From Allopusillimonas sp008369125 (GTDB taxonomy: Bacteria; Pseudomonadota; Gammaproteobacteria; Burkholderiales; Burkholderiaceae_B), in the NCBI RefSeq assembly GCF_008369125.1, contig NZ_VOAY01000002.1, forward strand, positions 558,001 to 622,000: 64,000 bases of DNA. Reading direction: 5' to 3'. The notes below the pieces were generated by a model. It did no database searches, was not told the DNA's origin, and saw nothing but the letters and a program-made list of their open reading frames with translations. This document shows, piece after piece, positions 44,593 to 53,969 of the stretch; position 1 is the first letter of the stretch; each line of letters begins with the position of its first letter. Made by a program: the position numbers and the translations under genes.

Positions 44593-45510
44593 ATGAAACT
44601 CGCCTGGCTGGAAGACCTGCTCACGCTGGCGGAAGCAGGCAATTTTTCAAGGGCGGCGGCGCTGCGTAACATTACACAACCCGCCTTTTCGCGCCGCATA
44701 CAACTGCTTGAAACCTGGCTCGATGTTCAGTTGGTAGACCGCCGGGTAACTCCCATGCAGCTAACTCCTGCAGCGCAGCAACATATCGGGGAGTTCCGGC
44801 GATTACTTCACGATCTGCATCAGTTACGCAGCCGCATCCGCGCCCAGAGCCAGAGCACCGCACGCGTATTACTTGTTACCCAGCACTCGCTAACCATGAC
44901 GCATCTTCCTCCGCTCATCAAACGGGTGACAGCCGATGAACAACAGCCGCGCATTGATTTCAATGTGCGCTCCGAAAACCGCGATGACTGCGTTACGCTT
45001 TTCATGGAAGGCCATGCCGACCTGTTGTTGTGCATGGAAGAACCAGACAACTTGCTGCTCTCTTCTTTTCCCAACAGCATTCGCCTGCCCATGGGAGCAG
45101 AAACCTTCGTTCCCGTCAGCGCGCTCGCCGCCAATGGCAAGTCTTTGCACGTGCCACGCAGGGGCGCCTTGCTGAGATTACTGGGGTTTCCACCTGACAG
45201 CTTTCTGGGCCGCATCATGTACAAAGAGTGCGTTGCTGCGCTCGCCCAGCGCTGTCATGTAGAACTTGTACACGAGTCTGTCTTTCTAGCGGGCATAAAA
45301 GAAATGGTGCTGGCAGGGCTTGGCATGGCATGGCTGCCTGCAAGCCTGGTGCAGCGTGAGCTGAAAGCCGGCACACTGACAACACTGGCCGGTGGCCTTA
45401 AGAGTGTGAGACTTGAGCTGGGGCTGTATCGCGGCATGCAGCCTTCTGATCCGAAAGCCATGGAGCGGGTGTGGCAACTGTTCAATAACGAACCAGACAG
45501 CGTGTGCTAG
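44593..45510 (+). CDS. LysR-family transcriptional regulator
   Basis: The 305-residue protein has the LysR helix-turn-helix (residues 1-60, with LAEAGNFSRAAALRNITQPAF and FSRRIQLLETWLDVQLVDR). GGAGA precedes the ATG. It is divergent from dcyD-gltIJKL with a shared operator-like dyad, so that operon is the likely target. The lipid-type operon starts only 19 bases after its stop on the same strand, so read-through into it is possible. Confidence 0.93.
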   Translation: MKLAWLEDLLTLAEAGNFSRAAALRNITQPAFSRRIQLLETWLDVQLVDRRVTPMQLTPAAQQHIGEFRRLLHDLHQLRSRIRAQSQSTARVLLVTQHSLTMTHLPPLIKRVTADEQQPRIDFNVRSENRDDCVTLFMEGHADLLLCMEEPDNLLLSSFPNSIRLPMGAETFVPVSALAANGKSLHVPRRGALLRLLGFPPDSFLGRIMYKECVAALAQRCHVELVHESVFLAGIKEMVLAGLGMAWLPASLVQRELKAGTLTTLAGGLKSVRLELGLYRGMQPSDPKAMERVWQLFNNEPDSVC

Positions 45511-45529
45511 CATCCCTGGTGATTATTAA

Positions 45530-46330
45530 GTGGTCGTGATAAGCGTGAGCGAAGTATTTACATCGTTGTCTGCAGGCGAGGTCATGTTATGGGGCCTGGC
45601 ATTTTTTAGCGGCATTTATATTCTGTTTGGTTGCACGACGTGGTTACTTACCCATTATGTGCTGCCAGCGCTTGGCGTGGGGCGCCCTCTTGATCCTCGC
45701 CCACTTGGGCCCGGTCAATTGCGGCGCGAACTTACCCTGTCAGGCCTGTCCATACTTATCTTTGGTCTGGGGATGATCTTTCCGTGGGGCTTCATACAAC
45801 TGGGCTGGGCAACGCTTGCCCCCAATGCCAGTGCCAGTGCCACACAGATTGTGCTCGAAATACTGGCCCTGATGGCATGGAATGACGTGCACTTCTGGGT
45901 TAACCACCGCCTGCTGCACACCAAATGGCTGCGGCGTTTTCACCTGCCCCATCACCGCACTATCGTTGTCACGCCTTTTTCCACCTACGCCTTTCATCCG
46001 GTCGAAGCGCTAATGCTTGGCAATGTTATTTTGCTGCCCATGGTGGTGCATGACTTCAGCTTCTGGTCGCTGCTTTCTGTACCACTGTTCAGCCTGTTCT
46101 TTAACTGCATTGGTCATTCCAACTACGATTTTTTCCCACGCGTGTCGTACTCACACTGGTTTGCCGCAAGCCGACGCCATCATTTGCATCATGCCTGTTA
46201 CAACGGAAACTTCGGTTTTCAGTTTACGTTTATGGACCGGCTGTTTGGTACTCGGCTCAAGGCTGATGCGGCGCAGTCTCGCCTTGATGCATTTGAGCAC
46301 CGACCATCCGCACAGGCAGGGCCGCACTAA
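45530..46330 (+). CDS. Sterol desaturase/fatty-acid hydroxylase superfamily protein
   Basis: The 266-residue membrane protein has about four helices and the three histidine clusters of the superfamily: HFWVNHRLLH near residue 123, FHLPHHRTIV near 140 and RRHHLHHACY near 220, which bind a di-iron centre. The start is a GTG. The family hydroxylates or desaturates lipids using oxygen. It begins an operon with a desaturase, a ketosynthase-oxidase fusion and an unknown protein. The substrate is likely a fatty-acyl chain; this is inference. Confidence 0.88.
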   Translation: MVVISVSEVFTSLSAGEVMLWGLAFFSGIYILFGCTTWLLTHYVLPALGVGRPLDPRPLGPGQLRRELTLSGLSILIFGLGMIFPWGFIQLGWATLAPNASASATQIVLEILALMAWNDVHFWVNHRLLHTKWLRRFHLPHHRTIVVTPFSTYAFHPVEALMLGNVILLPMVVHDFSFWSLLSVPLFSLFFNCIGHSNYDFFPRVSYSHWFAASRRHHLHHACYNGNFGFQFTFMDRLFGTRLKADAAQSRLDAFEHRPSAQAGPH

Positions 46331-46332
46331 TT

Positions 46333-47298
46333 ATGGCCATGGCTTCCACGCTCGTTGGCCGTAACAGGCGGTTTTTGCGTTTGCGGCACGTGCAAGACTG
46401 GCAAAGCCTGGCCTATCTGGCCGCCTTCCCCGCACTGATCATCTGGCAATGGTTGCATGGGTTTTCGTGGCCTTTGTATGCCTTACAGCTGTTTCTTACG
46501 CTGGGCGTGGGGGTCATTCACCACAACCACACCCATTTACGTATGTGGCAGGGACGCACAGCAAACCGCATCACCGACTTTTACATCACCCTGTGTCAGG
46601 GCCACCCGAGTTTTGTGTTCTGGCCTACGCATTGCACCAACCACCACCGCTACAAGCATGGTGAGCATGACGTGGCCCGCACTTATCGATTTACCGGCGG
46701 CGACACCAACCATCTTTATGGCTACTTGGTGCATCCTTTTCAGGCAGCGCGTGTGCTTTATCCGACAGTATTTTCGTGGCTAGTGCGCATGCGACGTCAT
46801 TACCCTGGCGTCTGGCGCTACTGCATGCTGCAGTATGGCGCCTGGCTGGGGTTGTGGGCCACCGTGCTGGCCATTGATGTGCAAAAAGGCCTGCTGTACG
46901 TGATTATCCCGCAACTGCATGGCCTGCACTGGTTACTCGTTACCAATTATCTGCAGCACGCGCACGCCGACGGCTCGCCTGAAAGCCTGCGTGGTCAGCC
47001 CATGCTGAATTACGCCCGCAATTTTGAGGGGCTGGTAAACCCCCTGCTGTTCAATATTGGCCTGCACACGGCCCACCACCAGCATTCACGGGCACACTGG
47101 TCTGCACTTACTGGCCTGCACTGGCAATACTATCGCCAGCGTGTAACACCCCAGTTGAACGAGCCGGGGCTGTTGCCCTATATGGCTCGCGTGTTCATCA
47201 TGGGGGCAATCCGCCGAAAATATCGCAGTGTGCCCCTCATGGCTTCGTCCGTGCCTCGGCGCAACGAAGACACTTCCACCTCATTTAGATCTTCCTGA
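46333..47298 (+). CDS. Membrane fatty-acid desaturase family protein
   Basis: The 321-residue protein has membrane helices and the histidine boxes HHNHTH near residue 58, HCTNHHRYKHGEH near 100 and HTAHHQHSRAHW near 247, typical of acyl-lipid desaturases. It starts 2 bases after the hydroxylase stop. Its last 30 residues are basic and Ser/Arg-rich. A substrate held on ACP or CoA by the neighbouring ketosynthase is possible. Confidence 0.9.
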   Translation: MAMASTLVGRNRRFLRLRHVQDWQSLAYLAAFPALIIWQWLHGFSWPLYALQLFLTLGVGVIHHNHTHLRMWQGRTANRITDFYITLCQGHPSFVFWPTHCTNHHRYKHGEHDVARTYRFTGGDTNHLYGYLVHPFQAARVLYPTVFSWLVRMRRHYPGVWRYCMLQYGAWLGLWATVLAIDVQKGLLYVIIPQLHGLHWLLVTNYLQHAHADGSPESLRGQPMLNYARNFEGLVNPLLFNIGLHTAHHQHSRAHWSALTGLHWQYYRQRVTPQLNEPGLLPYMARVFIMGAIRRKYRSVPLMASSVPRRNEDTSTSFRSS

Positions 47299-47310
47299 AA
47301 AGCCTCGCCT

Positions 47311-49242
47311 ATGCCTATCGCCTTTGACCGTGTCTACCTGAAAAACGCCGCTTATTTCATGCCGGGTGACCCCGTCGACAATGAGCACATGGACGCGTTC
47401 ATTGCGCCGCTTAACCGCATGTCACGCCGCATCAAGCAGCGCATATTGTCAGAGAACGGCATACAGCAGCGCTACTACGCCATCGACACAGAAGGTAACC
47501 CGACAATTTCAAACGCAGGGATGGCTGCGGAAGCAATCAGGGCCTGCCTGCAAAAGGCCGGGCTGGGTCTTGGCAGTGTAGGCATGCTGGCCAGCGGATC
47601 TTCGGGCGGCGATGCGCTGATGCCCGGCTTTGCCAATATGATTCAGGGCGAGCTAGCAGCGCCACCGCTGGAAACGGTATCGGTGCACGGCATATGCGCG
47701 GCTGGCGTCGGCGCTATTCAAGCGGTTGCGCAAGGCATTGAGCTTGGCGGACACCAGGCTGGCCTGGCCGTGGCCAGCGAGATGCCGTCGCGAATGTTTC
47801 GCCAGTCACGCTTTACGGCGCGCGACTATGATGCCGATTTTGACTCGCATTTTTTGCGCTGGATGCTGTCCGATGGCGCTGGCGCTGTATTGCTGGGCAA
47901 CGCCGACACGCCTGGCCGCACCGCCAACGGCCTTAGGCTGCGCCTTAAATGGGTGCACCAAAAGTCATTTTCCGGCGACTACCCGGTCTGCATGCAGCTG
48001 GGCCTTACCGAGGATCGCGCGCGCAGTCATCTTGACTACCCCTCATGGAAAGATGCCGAAGCAGACGGTGCACTCGCGCTGCGCCAAGACATCCGCCTGC
48101 TGCCACATCTGTTTGACATCGGCATCCATGAGTATGTGCAGCTGGTACGAGACAAATGGGTAGACCCCACCCGCATTCGCCATTTTCTGTGTCACTACTC
48201 GTCCGAGAAGTTCATACCCGTTGTTGAAGACCTCATGGGCAAGGCAGGGCTTGCCATCCCCAAAGAATATTGGTTCAGCAACCTGGCATGGCGCGGCAAT
48301 ACGGGTGCGGCCTCGATTATGGTTATGCTGGCTGAATTTCTGGAAACCCGCACACTCACGCCCGGCGAACAGATTCTTTGCTATGTGCCTGAATCAGGGC
48401 GATTTACCACGGCCTATATGTTGTTGGAAGTGGAAGCCGACACGACCGACACGCCTGTCACGACCGTGCGCGGCCTTCGCCAGACGGTGTCTGAACAAAC
48501 GCTGGATGCCCAGGGCATTGCCCCGCCGCATGATCCTGAACACGCACCCGAAGGCCTTAGCTCGCTGCTGACCGAGCTGGCAGCAATCTGGCATGACTAC
48601 CGGTCAAGAGTGTGGCGCACGCCACTTGTACACACGCTGCGTGAGCGGCGGTTTCAGACCAATGATTACATAAGCTGGATGGAAAGCTGGATTCCCCAGG
48701 TTCGGGAAGGAACACGATGGATGCGCGAGGCGACTGCATCGCTGTCAGACACCTACGGTCCACTGGCAGCACTGATTACCCTACACGCCGGTGAAGAGCA
48801 GGATGATTTCAAGATACTGTTCGATGATTACAAAAAGGCTGGCGGAACCGCCGACAGCGTTGACGATCTGCGCCGCAACCCCGGCGGTGAGGCGCTTAAT
48901 GCCTACCTGCATGCCATGGCTGCGAACCCCGACCCCATAGGGCTGCTGGGGGCTATTTATATTATTGAGGGTACTGGCCAGCGTATCGTGCCGGCGCTAC
49001 TGCCGCTTTTGAAGACCAGCCTGTCACTGCCACCCGACGCCTTCCGCTTTCTTGAATACCACGGGCATAACGATGAGCATCATTTGGCACGCTGGCTGAC
49101 TGCTGTAAGCATTGCGCTTGAATGCGATGACTCTGGCAAAGCCGAACGCGCCATCGTCAACACCGCCCGACGCACCGCCGCCCTTTATCTGATGCAGTTT
49201 CAGCACGTCAAAGAGAACGACAACAATGCAACCAACTCCTGA
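47311..49242 (+). CDS. Beta-ketoacyl synthase III-like enzyme fused to a heme-oxygenase-like domain (StlD/DarB-like)
   Basis: The 643-residue protein has two parts. Residues 1-375 are a thiolase-fold ketosynthase with catalytic Cys129 (VHGICAAG), His295 (LCHYSS) and Asn330 (WRGNTGAAS). Residues 415-633 are helical, with carboxylate/histidine blocks (WMESW at 456-460, HAGEEQDD at 492-499, HGHNDEHH at 584-591) in the layout of heme-oxygenase-like di-iron oxidases. The whole resembles StlD/DarB-type synthases that build dialkylresorcinols or cyclohexanediones. It should extend or join an acyl chain and oxidise the product. Confidence 0.78.
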   Translation: MPIAFDRVYLKNAAYFMPGDPVDNEHMDAFIAPLNRMSRRIKQRILSENGIQQRYYAIDTEGNPTISNAGMAAEAIRACLQKAGLGLGSVGMLASGSSGGDALMPGFANMIQGELAAPPLETVSVHGICAAGVGAIQAVAQGIELGGHQAGLAVASEMPSRMFRQSRFTARDYDADFDSHFLRWMLSDGAGAVLLGNADTPGRTANGLRLRLKWVHQKSFSGDYPVCMQLGLTEDRARSHLDYPSWKDAEADGALALRQDIRLLPHLFDIGIHEYVQLVRDKWVDPTRIRHFLCHYSSEKFIPVVEDLMGKAGLAIPKEYWFSNLAWRGNTGAASIMVMLAEFLETRTLTPGEQILCYVPESGRFTTAYMLLEVEADTTDTPVTTVRGLRQTVSEQTLDAQGIAPPHDPEHAPEGLSSLLTELAAIWHDYRSRVWRTPLVHTLRERRFQTNDYISWMESWIPQVREGTRWMREATASLSDTYGPLAALITLHAGEEQDDFKILFDDYKKAGGTADSVDDLRRNPGGEALNAYLHAMAANPDPIGLLGAIYIIEGTGQRIVPALLPLLKTSLSLPPDAFRFLEYHGHNDEHHLARWLTAVSIALECDDSGKAERAIVNTARRTAALYLMQFQHVKENDNNATNS

Positions 49243-50107
49243 TCACGCGTTTGGCACGCACAACCCCGAAGACCCCAGCCCCTGGCTGGCTTTATATTTG
49301 GATCGCAGCACACCTCTGCCCGACGAGGTAAAGACCGCCTGGCTGAATGATTCAAGCTCGAGGTCGCGCCAGTATCTGCTGCCGTTTCTGCGGCCCATTT
49401 GCAGGGTGCTGATTATTCTTATACAAGTTATCAAGACCGTGTTGCCCAAACGCTGGTCGCACTCAGGCCTGCTGCACCGCATCTTGGTCTGGGGCCTGAA
49501 ACGCTTTGTACGCCCCGAGGCCAACTGGCTCATCATGCGGCACTTTCATCTGGGCTCACAGATACTGGCATTTATTGCCGCCAACTCACCTGTGCCCATT
49601 TCCACGAACCCGTTAACGCCTCACACGCTGGACGATTTGCGCGACCACGTCTTCGTCAAACACGACCTTAATCTGTTCAACTTTGTAATCCGTCTGAATC
49701 AGGCATTGCGCAATGCGGACAAGCTAATGGGCCCACCCGCACAGGTTGATTTTTCGATGATTCACGAGCCCGATGTGAGTTTGCAATCTTTTCCCAACAA
49801 ACGCAGCAACGTACTCGACCTGCAAAGCGCCATCGAGCTGTTTACCCCGGTCTATCAATTGCTACTGACCGACAACGATTTCTGGCGTGCAGCAAACTCA
49901 TTGCAGCTTGACGAAACCATAGGCATTTACACAGCCCAGATTCTTCAGGCGCCACAACATCTTATTCTGGTCAACAACAGCCACCCCCTCATACCGCTTT
50001 CAACCTTGCGTGCCGGGCACAGACTGGTGCTGCACGGCTTGTCGTCGGAAATGCTGCATGCGTTGCTGACGCAGATGAAAAACGATGCGGCGCAACCAAT
50101 TGCGTAA
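49226..50107 (+). CDS. Conserved protein of unknown function in the ketosynthase operon
   Basis: The 293-residue protein has no signal peptide and only one hydrophobic stretch (near residues 55-72, CRVLIILIQVIKTVLP). A central part has MRHFHLGSQILAFIAANSP and KHDLNLFNFVIRLNQAL. I do not recognise the family. Its start overlaps the ketosynthase stop by 17 bases and a hairpin follows directly after its own stop, so it is the final gene of the operon. A role as partner of the fused synthase is inferred from coupling only. Confidence 0.72.
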   Translation: MQPTPDHAFGTHNPEDPSPWLALYLDRSTPLPDEVKTAWLNDSSSRSRQYLLPFLRPICRVLIILIQVIKTVLPKRWSHSGLLHRILVWGLKRFVRPEANWLIMRHFHLGSQILAFIAANSPVPISTNPLTPHTLDDLRDHVFVKHDLNLFNFVIRLNQALRNADKLMGPPAQVDFSMIHEPDVSLQSFPNKRSNVLDLQSAIELFTPVYQLLLTDNDFWRAANSLQLDETIGIYTAQILQAPQHLILVNNSHPLIPLSTLRAGHRLVLHGLSSEMLHALLTQMKNDAAQPIA

Positions 50108-50129
50108 CCGGCGCACCGCAGTGCGCCGG
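50108..50129. terminator. Shared hairpin between the converging ketosynthase operon and pirin gene
   Basis: A perfect 9-bp stem CCGGCGCAC/GTGCGCCGG with a 4-base loop starts directly after the stop of the 49226 gene and ends 6 bases before the stop of the pirin gene. It has no T-tract but its position fits a bidirectional terminator. Confidence 0.6.
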
Positions 50130-50135
50130 CCCGAC

Positions 50136-51002
50136 TCAGGTGGGAATTTCTCCAAAATGCCCGCTGCGAAAATCATTAATTGCCTGCTCGATTTCCACCT
50201 GGCTGTTCATCACGAACGGCCCATACCCCGCGATAGGCTCTTCGATAGGTTCACCTGACAGTAAAAGCATGGTGGCATCGCTATTGGCTTCAACCTCAAT
50301 ACCCTGCCCCTCACGATGAAACAGCACAAACTGGCCGCCTCGCACTACTGTGTCGCCATTTACCATGACAGTGCCATGCAACACCACAAGCGCCACGGTG
50401 TAGCCATCCCGCGTATCAAAGCCTGTTTTACTGCCCTGATGCAATCGCACATCCAGCACGTCCATGGGGGTAAACGTACGCGCCGGCCCCCGATGCCCCA
50501 GATACTCGCCTGCGATGACACGCACCCGGCCAGCATCTTCGGGCAAGTTGACCGATGGAATATCAGCATCAAGCAAAGTCTGATAACCAGGATTTGCCAT
50601 CTTGTCTTTTGCCGGCAAGTTAACCCATAGCTGCACCATCTCCAGCGCGCCGCCCTTCTCGGTAAATGCCTGTGAGTGAAACTCTTCGTGCAATATACCG
50701 CTTGCTGCCGTCATCCACTGCACGTCCCCCGGCCCAATCAGGCCTCCGGCTCCGGTCGAATCTCGATGGGCAACCTCGCCTTCGTACACAATGGTCACTG
50801 TCTCGAAACCTCGATGCGGATGTTGCCCCACACCGCGCGGGCGGCTGGCCGGCTCGAAATTAGCAGGGCCAGCATGATCCAGCAACAAAAACGGGCTCAT
50901 GGGTGCACCATGGCTGTCATAACTGAACATGGAGCGCACGGGAAACCCATCACCCACCCAATGGGGGCGGGGTGCACTGTATACGCCGCTGATTTTCTTC
51001 AT
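50136..51002 (-). CDS. Pirin family protein
   Basis: The 288-residue bicupin has the pirin metal block HPHRGFETVTIVYEGEVAHRD (near residues 60-80), followed by GPGDVQWMTAASGILHEEF. ATG 51002 follows GGAG. Some pirins have quercetinase or redox-sensing activity. The gene lies opposite a LysR regulator, 127 bases apart. Confidence 0.94.
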   Translation of the reverse strand: MKKISGVYSAPRPHWVGDGFPVRSMFSYDSHGAPMSPFLLLDHAGPANFEPASRPRGVGQHPHRGFETVTIVYEGEVAHRDSTGAGGLIGPGDVQWMTAASGILHEEFHSQAFTEKGGALEMVQLWVNLPAKDKMANPGYQTLLDADIPSVNLPEDAGRVRVIAGEYLGHRGPARTFTPMDVLDVRLHQGSKTGFDTRDGYTVALVVLHGTVMVNGDTVVRGGQFVLFHREGQGIEVEANSDATMLLLSGEPIEEPIAGYGPFVMNSQVEIEQAINDFRSGHFGEIPT

Positions 51003-51129
51003 GATGATTTCTCCGTTAGCACAGGGCCATACCCTGTCTGCATGAAAACCATCATACTTGCGTAACAATACCCGCGGTAGACCGTATTATTTGCCTGCAG
51101 CGTCCTATTTCATGAACAATGAGCGCATT

Positions 51130-52035
51130 ATGCGAGACTTAAACGATCTTTATTACTACGTGCAGGTTGTGGACCACGGCGGCTTTGCACCGGCGGGGCG
51201 AGCACTGGGCGTACCCAAATCCAAGCTTAGTCGGCGTGTTGCACTGCTGGAAGAGCGCCTGGGGGTGAGATTGATACAGCGCTCAACCCGCCGCTTCTCC
51301 GTCACGGATATAGGCAATACCTATTACGATCACTGCAAAGCCATGCTGGTTGAAGCCGATGCTGCCGAAGAAGCCATTGCGCTTACCCACGCAGAGCCGT
51401 GCGGCATTGTTCGCCTCACCTGCCCTGTGGCATTGCTGGAGGCGCGCGTGGCCGACATGATTTCGGCCTTTATGGCCAGCTTCCCCCGCGTACACATTCA
51501 TCTCGAAGAAACCAACCGGCGCGTTGATGTACTGGGCGAAGGCGTTGATCTGGCCATTCGCGTGCGACCTGCACCGATTGAAGACAGCGAACTTGTCATG
51601 CGGGTACTGGCTGACCGGGTTCAGTGTCTGGTGGCCAGCCCTGCTTTCCTGAAGCAATATGGCACGCCACATGCCCCAATTGGTCTGGCACAGCTTCCCA
51701 GCCTGGCTCTGGGCTTGCCCGCACAAGAGTATATCTGGGACCTGAAAGGGCCTGACGGCGCGCACGCCGCCATACGCCATTCACCCCGTTTAATCACACA
51801 AAGCATGTTCGCGCTCAGGTCTGCCGCCATGGCAGGCATAGGGGTCGCACAATTGCCGCGCATGATGATGGAGAAGGCACTTGCTGAGGGTGAACTGGTA
51901 CAGGTGGTGCCCCAGTGGGCACCAAGATCAGAAATTATCCACGTGGTGTTTGCCTCAAGGCGAGGCATGCTGCCTGCCGTGAGGGCGCTGGTGGATTTTC
52001 TGGCAGGCCAATTTGAACAGCTGGAAGAGGCGTAA
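51130..52035 (+). CDS. LysR-family transcriptional regulator
   Basis: The 301-residue regulator begins with MRDLNDLYYYVQVVDHGGFA and the helix-turn-helix PAGRALGVPKSKLSRRVALLE. The ATG at 51130 is chosen by family fit; 51112 and 51058 are in-frame alternatives. It resembles the CrgA/AaeR-type LysR subgroup that usually regulates the neighbouring divergent gene, here pirin, possibly also the cyclase that follows. Confidence 0.9.
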   Translation: MRDLNDLYYYVQVVDHGGFAPAGRALGVPKSKLSRRVALLEERLGVRLIQRSTRRFSVTDIGNTYYDHCKAMLVEADAAEEAIALTHAEPCGIVRLTCPVALLEARVADMISAFMASFPRVHIHLEETNRRVDVLGEGVDLAIRVRPAPIEDSELVMRVLADRVQCLVASPAFLKQYGTPHAPIGLAQLPSLALGLPAQEYIWDLKGPDGAHAAIRHSPRLITQSMFALRSAAMAGIGVAQLPRMMMEKALAEGELVQVVPQWAPRSEIIHVVFASRRGMLPAVRALVDFLAGQFEQLEEA

Positions 52036-52102
52036 TGGTACTCAAAACAGAGTAATTTACCAATACACACAACACCAATACTCATAAACCAAAGGAGCAT
52101 CT

Positions 52103-53149
52103 ATGCGCTGGAAAAACAGGCCTGAAGGATCCAACTGGGGCGATTTTGGGCCAGACGACCAATTGGGGCGCCTGAACCTGATAACCCCCGAAAAAGTAAG
52201 ACAAGCCGCGCTGGAGATTAAAGAAGGCCGCACCTTTTGCCTTTCTTTACCACTTGATTTTCCCGGTGGTAACGCACTCAATATACGCCGGCATCCACCC
52301 GAGCTAAGCCCCACACAGCGGGACGGCATGCAGTACACCAACTTTCCTTTGGCACGCCTGAACCCTGGCGCCAGAGACGTACTCAGCGACGACAAAGTCA
52401 CGTTAAGCCTGCAGTACTCGACCCAATGGGACTCACTGGCGCATGTGGGTGCCCTGTTTGATGCTGACGGCGACGGCCATGCCGAACGCGTCTACTACAA
52501 CGGCTTTCGCCCCAACATAGACATTGAAGGCTTGATGGACTACGACGAGCACAACGGTTTCAAAGAATCACTGACCGGGCTCAAACACAGCAATGCAAAG
52601 GCCCTGGACATCACAAACATGGCCCGGCATGGCATACAGGGCCGAGGTGTAATGGTTGATCTGGCCGGACACTTTGGGCGCGAGGCAAAGTCCGTTGACT
52701 ACGACACGTTGATGCGGGTCATGGAGAAAGACAACATAAAAATTGAGTCGGGAGACATTCTGGTCATTCACACCGAGTTTGCCCAATGTTTACTTGAAAT
52801 GGAGAAAAACCCCGACCCGCAGAAAGTGCATAACATGTGTGCCACGCTAGATGGCAATGATACGCGGCTGCGCCAATGGATTACCGACAGCAATATTGCA
52901 GCGATTGCGGCAGACAATTACGCCGTGGAGACACATCCGTCAGCATTTCCAAACGACTGCTGCGCTGTTCTGCCGCTGCATCATCACTGTCTGTTCAAGC
53001 TGGGCCTGCCACTGGCCGAACTGTGGCATCTCACTGAACTGGCCACCTGGCTAAAACAACATCAGCGAACACGGTTTTTCCTCACCGCCCCGCCATTACG
53101 TCTTCCTGGGGCTGTCGGTTCACCCGTAACGCCGATTGCCACGGTATAA
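52103..53149 (+). CDS. Cyclase/kynurenine-formamidase-like family hydrolase
   Basis: The 348-residue protein matches the cyclase family: LGRLNLITPEKVRQAA near residue 22, a metal-site block QWDSLAHVGALFDADG near 114 and GRGVMVDLAGHFG near 182. These metal hydrolases open amide or lactone bonds. AAAGGAG precedes the ATG. The usual HXGTHXDXPXH motif is replaced by WDSLAH, as in a subgroup of uncharacterised members, so the substrate is open. Confidence 0.88.
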   Translation: MRWKNRPEGSNWGDFGPDDQLGRLNLITPEKVRQAALEIKEGRTFCLSLPLDFPGGNALNIRRHPPELSPTQRDGMQYTNFPLARLNPGARDVLSDDKVTLSLQYSTQWDSLAHVGALFDADGDGHAERVYYNGFRPNIDIEGLMDYDEHNGFKESLTGLKHSNAKALDITNMARHGIQGRGVMVDLAGHFGREAKSVDYDTLMRVMEKDNIKIESGDILVIHTEFAQCLLEMEKNPDPQKVHNMCATLDGNDTRLRQWITDSNIAAIAADNYAVETHPSAFPNDCCAVLPLHHHCLFKLGLPLAELWHLTELATWLKQHQRTRFFLTAPPLRLPGAVGSPVTPIATV

Positions 53150-53210
53150 GCCTGTAAAGCTCAGGCCCGCTTCTTGCTGCCTTTGTGTTTCACCAACCAA
53201 GGAGCGGACC

Positions 53211-53429
53211 ATGCAGAATGACCATGTCTACAAACAGATCGAAATCGTAGGGTCTTCCACGATTTCTTCGGATGATGCCATTTCACAGGCTATCGCTCGG
53301 GCATCAAGCACGCTGCGTAACCTCGAATGGTTTGAAGTAATGCAGACACGGGGGCATGTGAAGGACGGCAAGGTGGCCTACTGGCAAGTGGCGATAAAAA
53401 TAGGGCTTCGACTCGATGATGCGCAGTGA
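53211..53429 (+). CDS. Dodecin family flavin-binding protein
   Basis: The 72-residue protein fits dodecin length and motif: VYKQIEIVGSSTISSDDAISQAIARASSTLRNLEWFEV, followed by a two-strand VAYWQVAIKIGLRL end. Dodecins form 12-subunit shells that store flavin. GGAGCGG precedes ATG 53211; a longer frame from 53136 is not favoured. Confidence 0.9.
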   Translation: MQNDHVYKQIEIVGSSTISSDDAISQAIARASSTLRNLEWFEVMQTRGHVKDGKVAYWQVAIKIGLRLDDAQ

Positions 53430-53527
53430 GCCCGCGGCCATCATCTCACCAGCTTAATTGGCTTCAGTGACCTCAGCGACTTTCGGCGAAATGGACGGCA
53501 TGGAGTTTGCGATCTTGAATGACCTCA

Positions 53528-53854
53528 CTATCCGCACTGGCCAGGTTTTACCTGGTCGCGCACAGCATCGTTCAGCGTGGTTTTAGAGGGTGCAGGCATA
53601 AACTCAAGCTCGTCATTCACGTCGGTCAGTATTTCGTGCGATACGCCTGCATTATCATTTTTTAATCTGGCCCGAAGCATGCTGAGCACATCGTCGTACT
53701 TGTGTTCAATGATTTCGTCAGGAATCAGAAGTGTGCAGCCATTAGGTGTCACTAAATAAATGAGACAGCCGCCCAGCTCTTCGCTATAGTCAAACGCCAG
53801 AATCTCTCGACCCAGCCCAGACCCCAATTGTTTTATTAAATCGCTGTAGTCCAC
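53528..53854 (-). CDS. Hypothetical protein, 108 residues
   Basis: The acidic, soluble protein starts with GTG at 53854. It has LGREILAFDYSEELGGCLIYLVTPNGCTLL, an apparent three-strand sheet, then a helical IIEHKYDDVLSMLRARLK. I do not recognise a family. The codon use looks coding and no strong counter-frame exists. It lies opposite the PAS-LuxR gene. Confidence 0.55.
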   Translation of the reverse strand: MDYSDLIKQLGSGLGREILAFDYSEELGGCLIYLVTPNGCTLLIPDEIIEHKYDDVLSMLRARLKNDNAGVSHEILTDVNDELEFMPAPSKTTLNDAVRDQVKPGQCG

Positions 53855-53969
53855 CAGGTGCGTCCCTGTAAGGGTTTATCGATACATCGTGCCCAGATTC
53901 TAGAGAGTGTCTGGCATCCGCAATAGATATTGGCGTACTAGACGCACTGGTATTTTTAGAGGAGACCGC

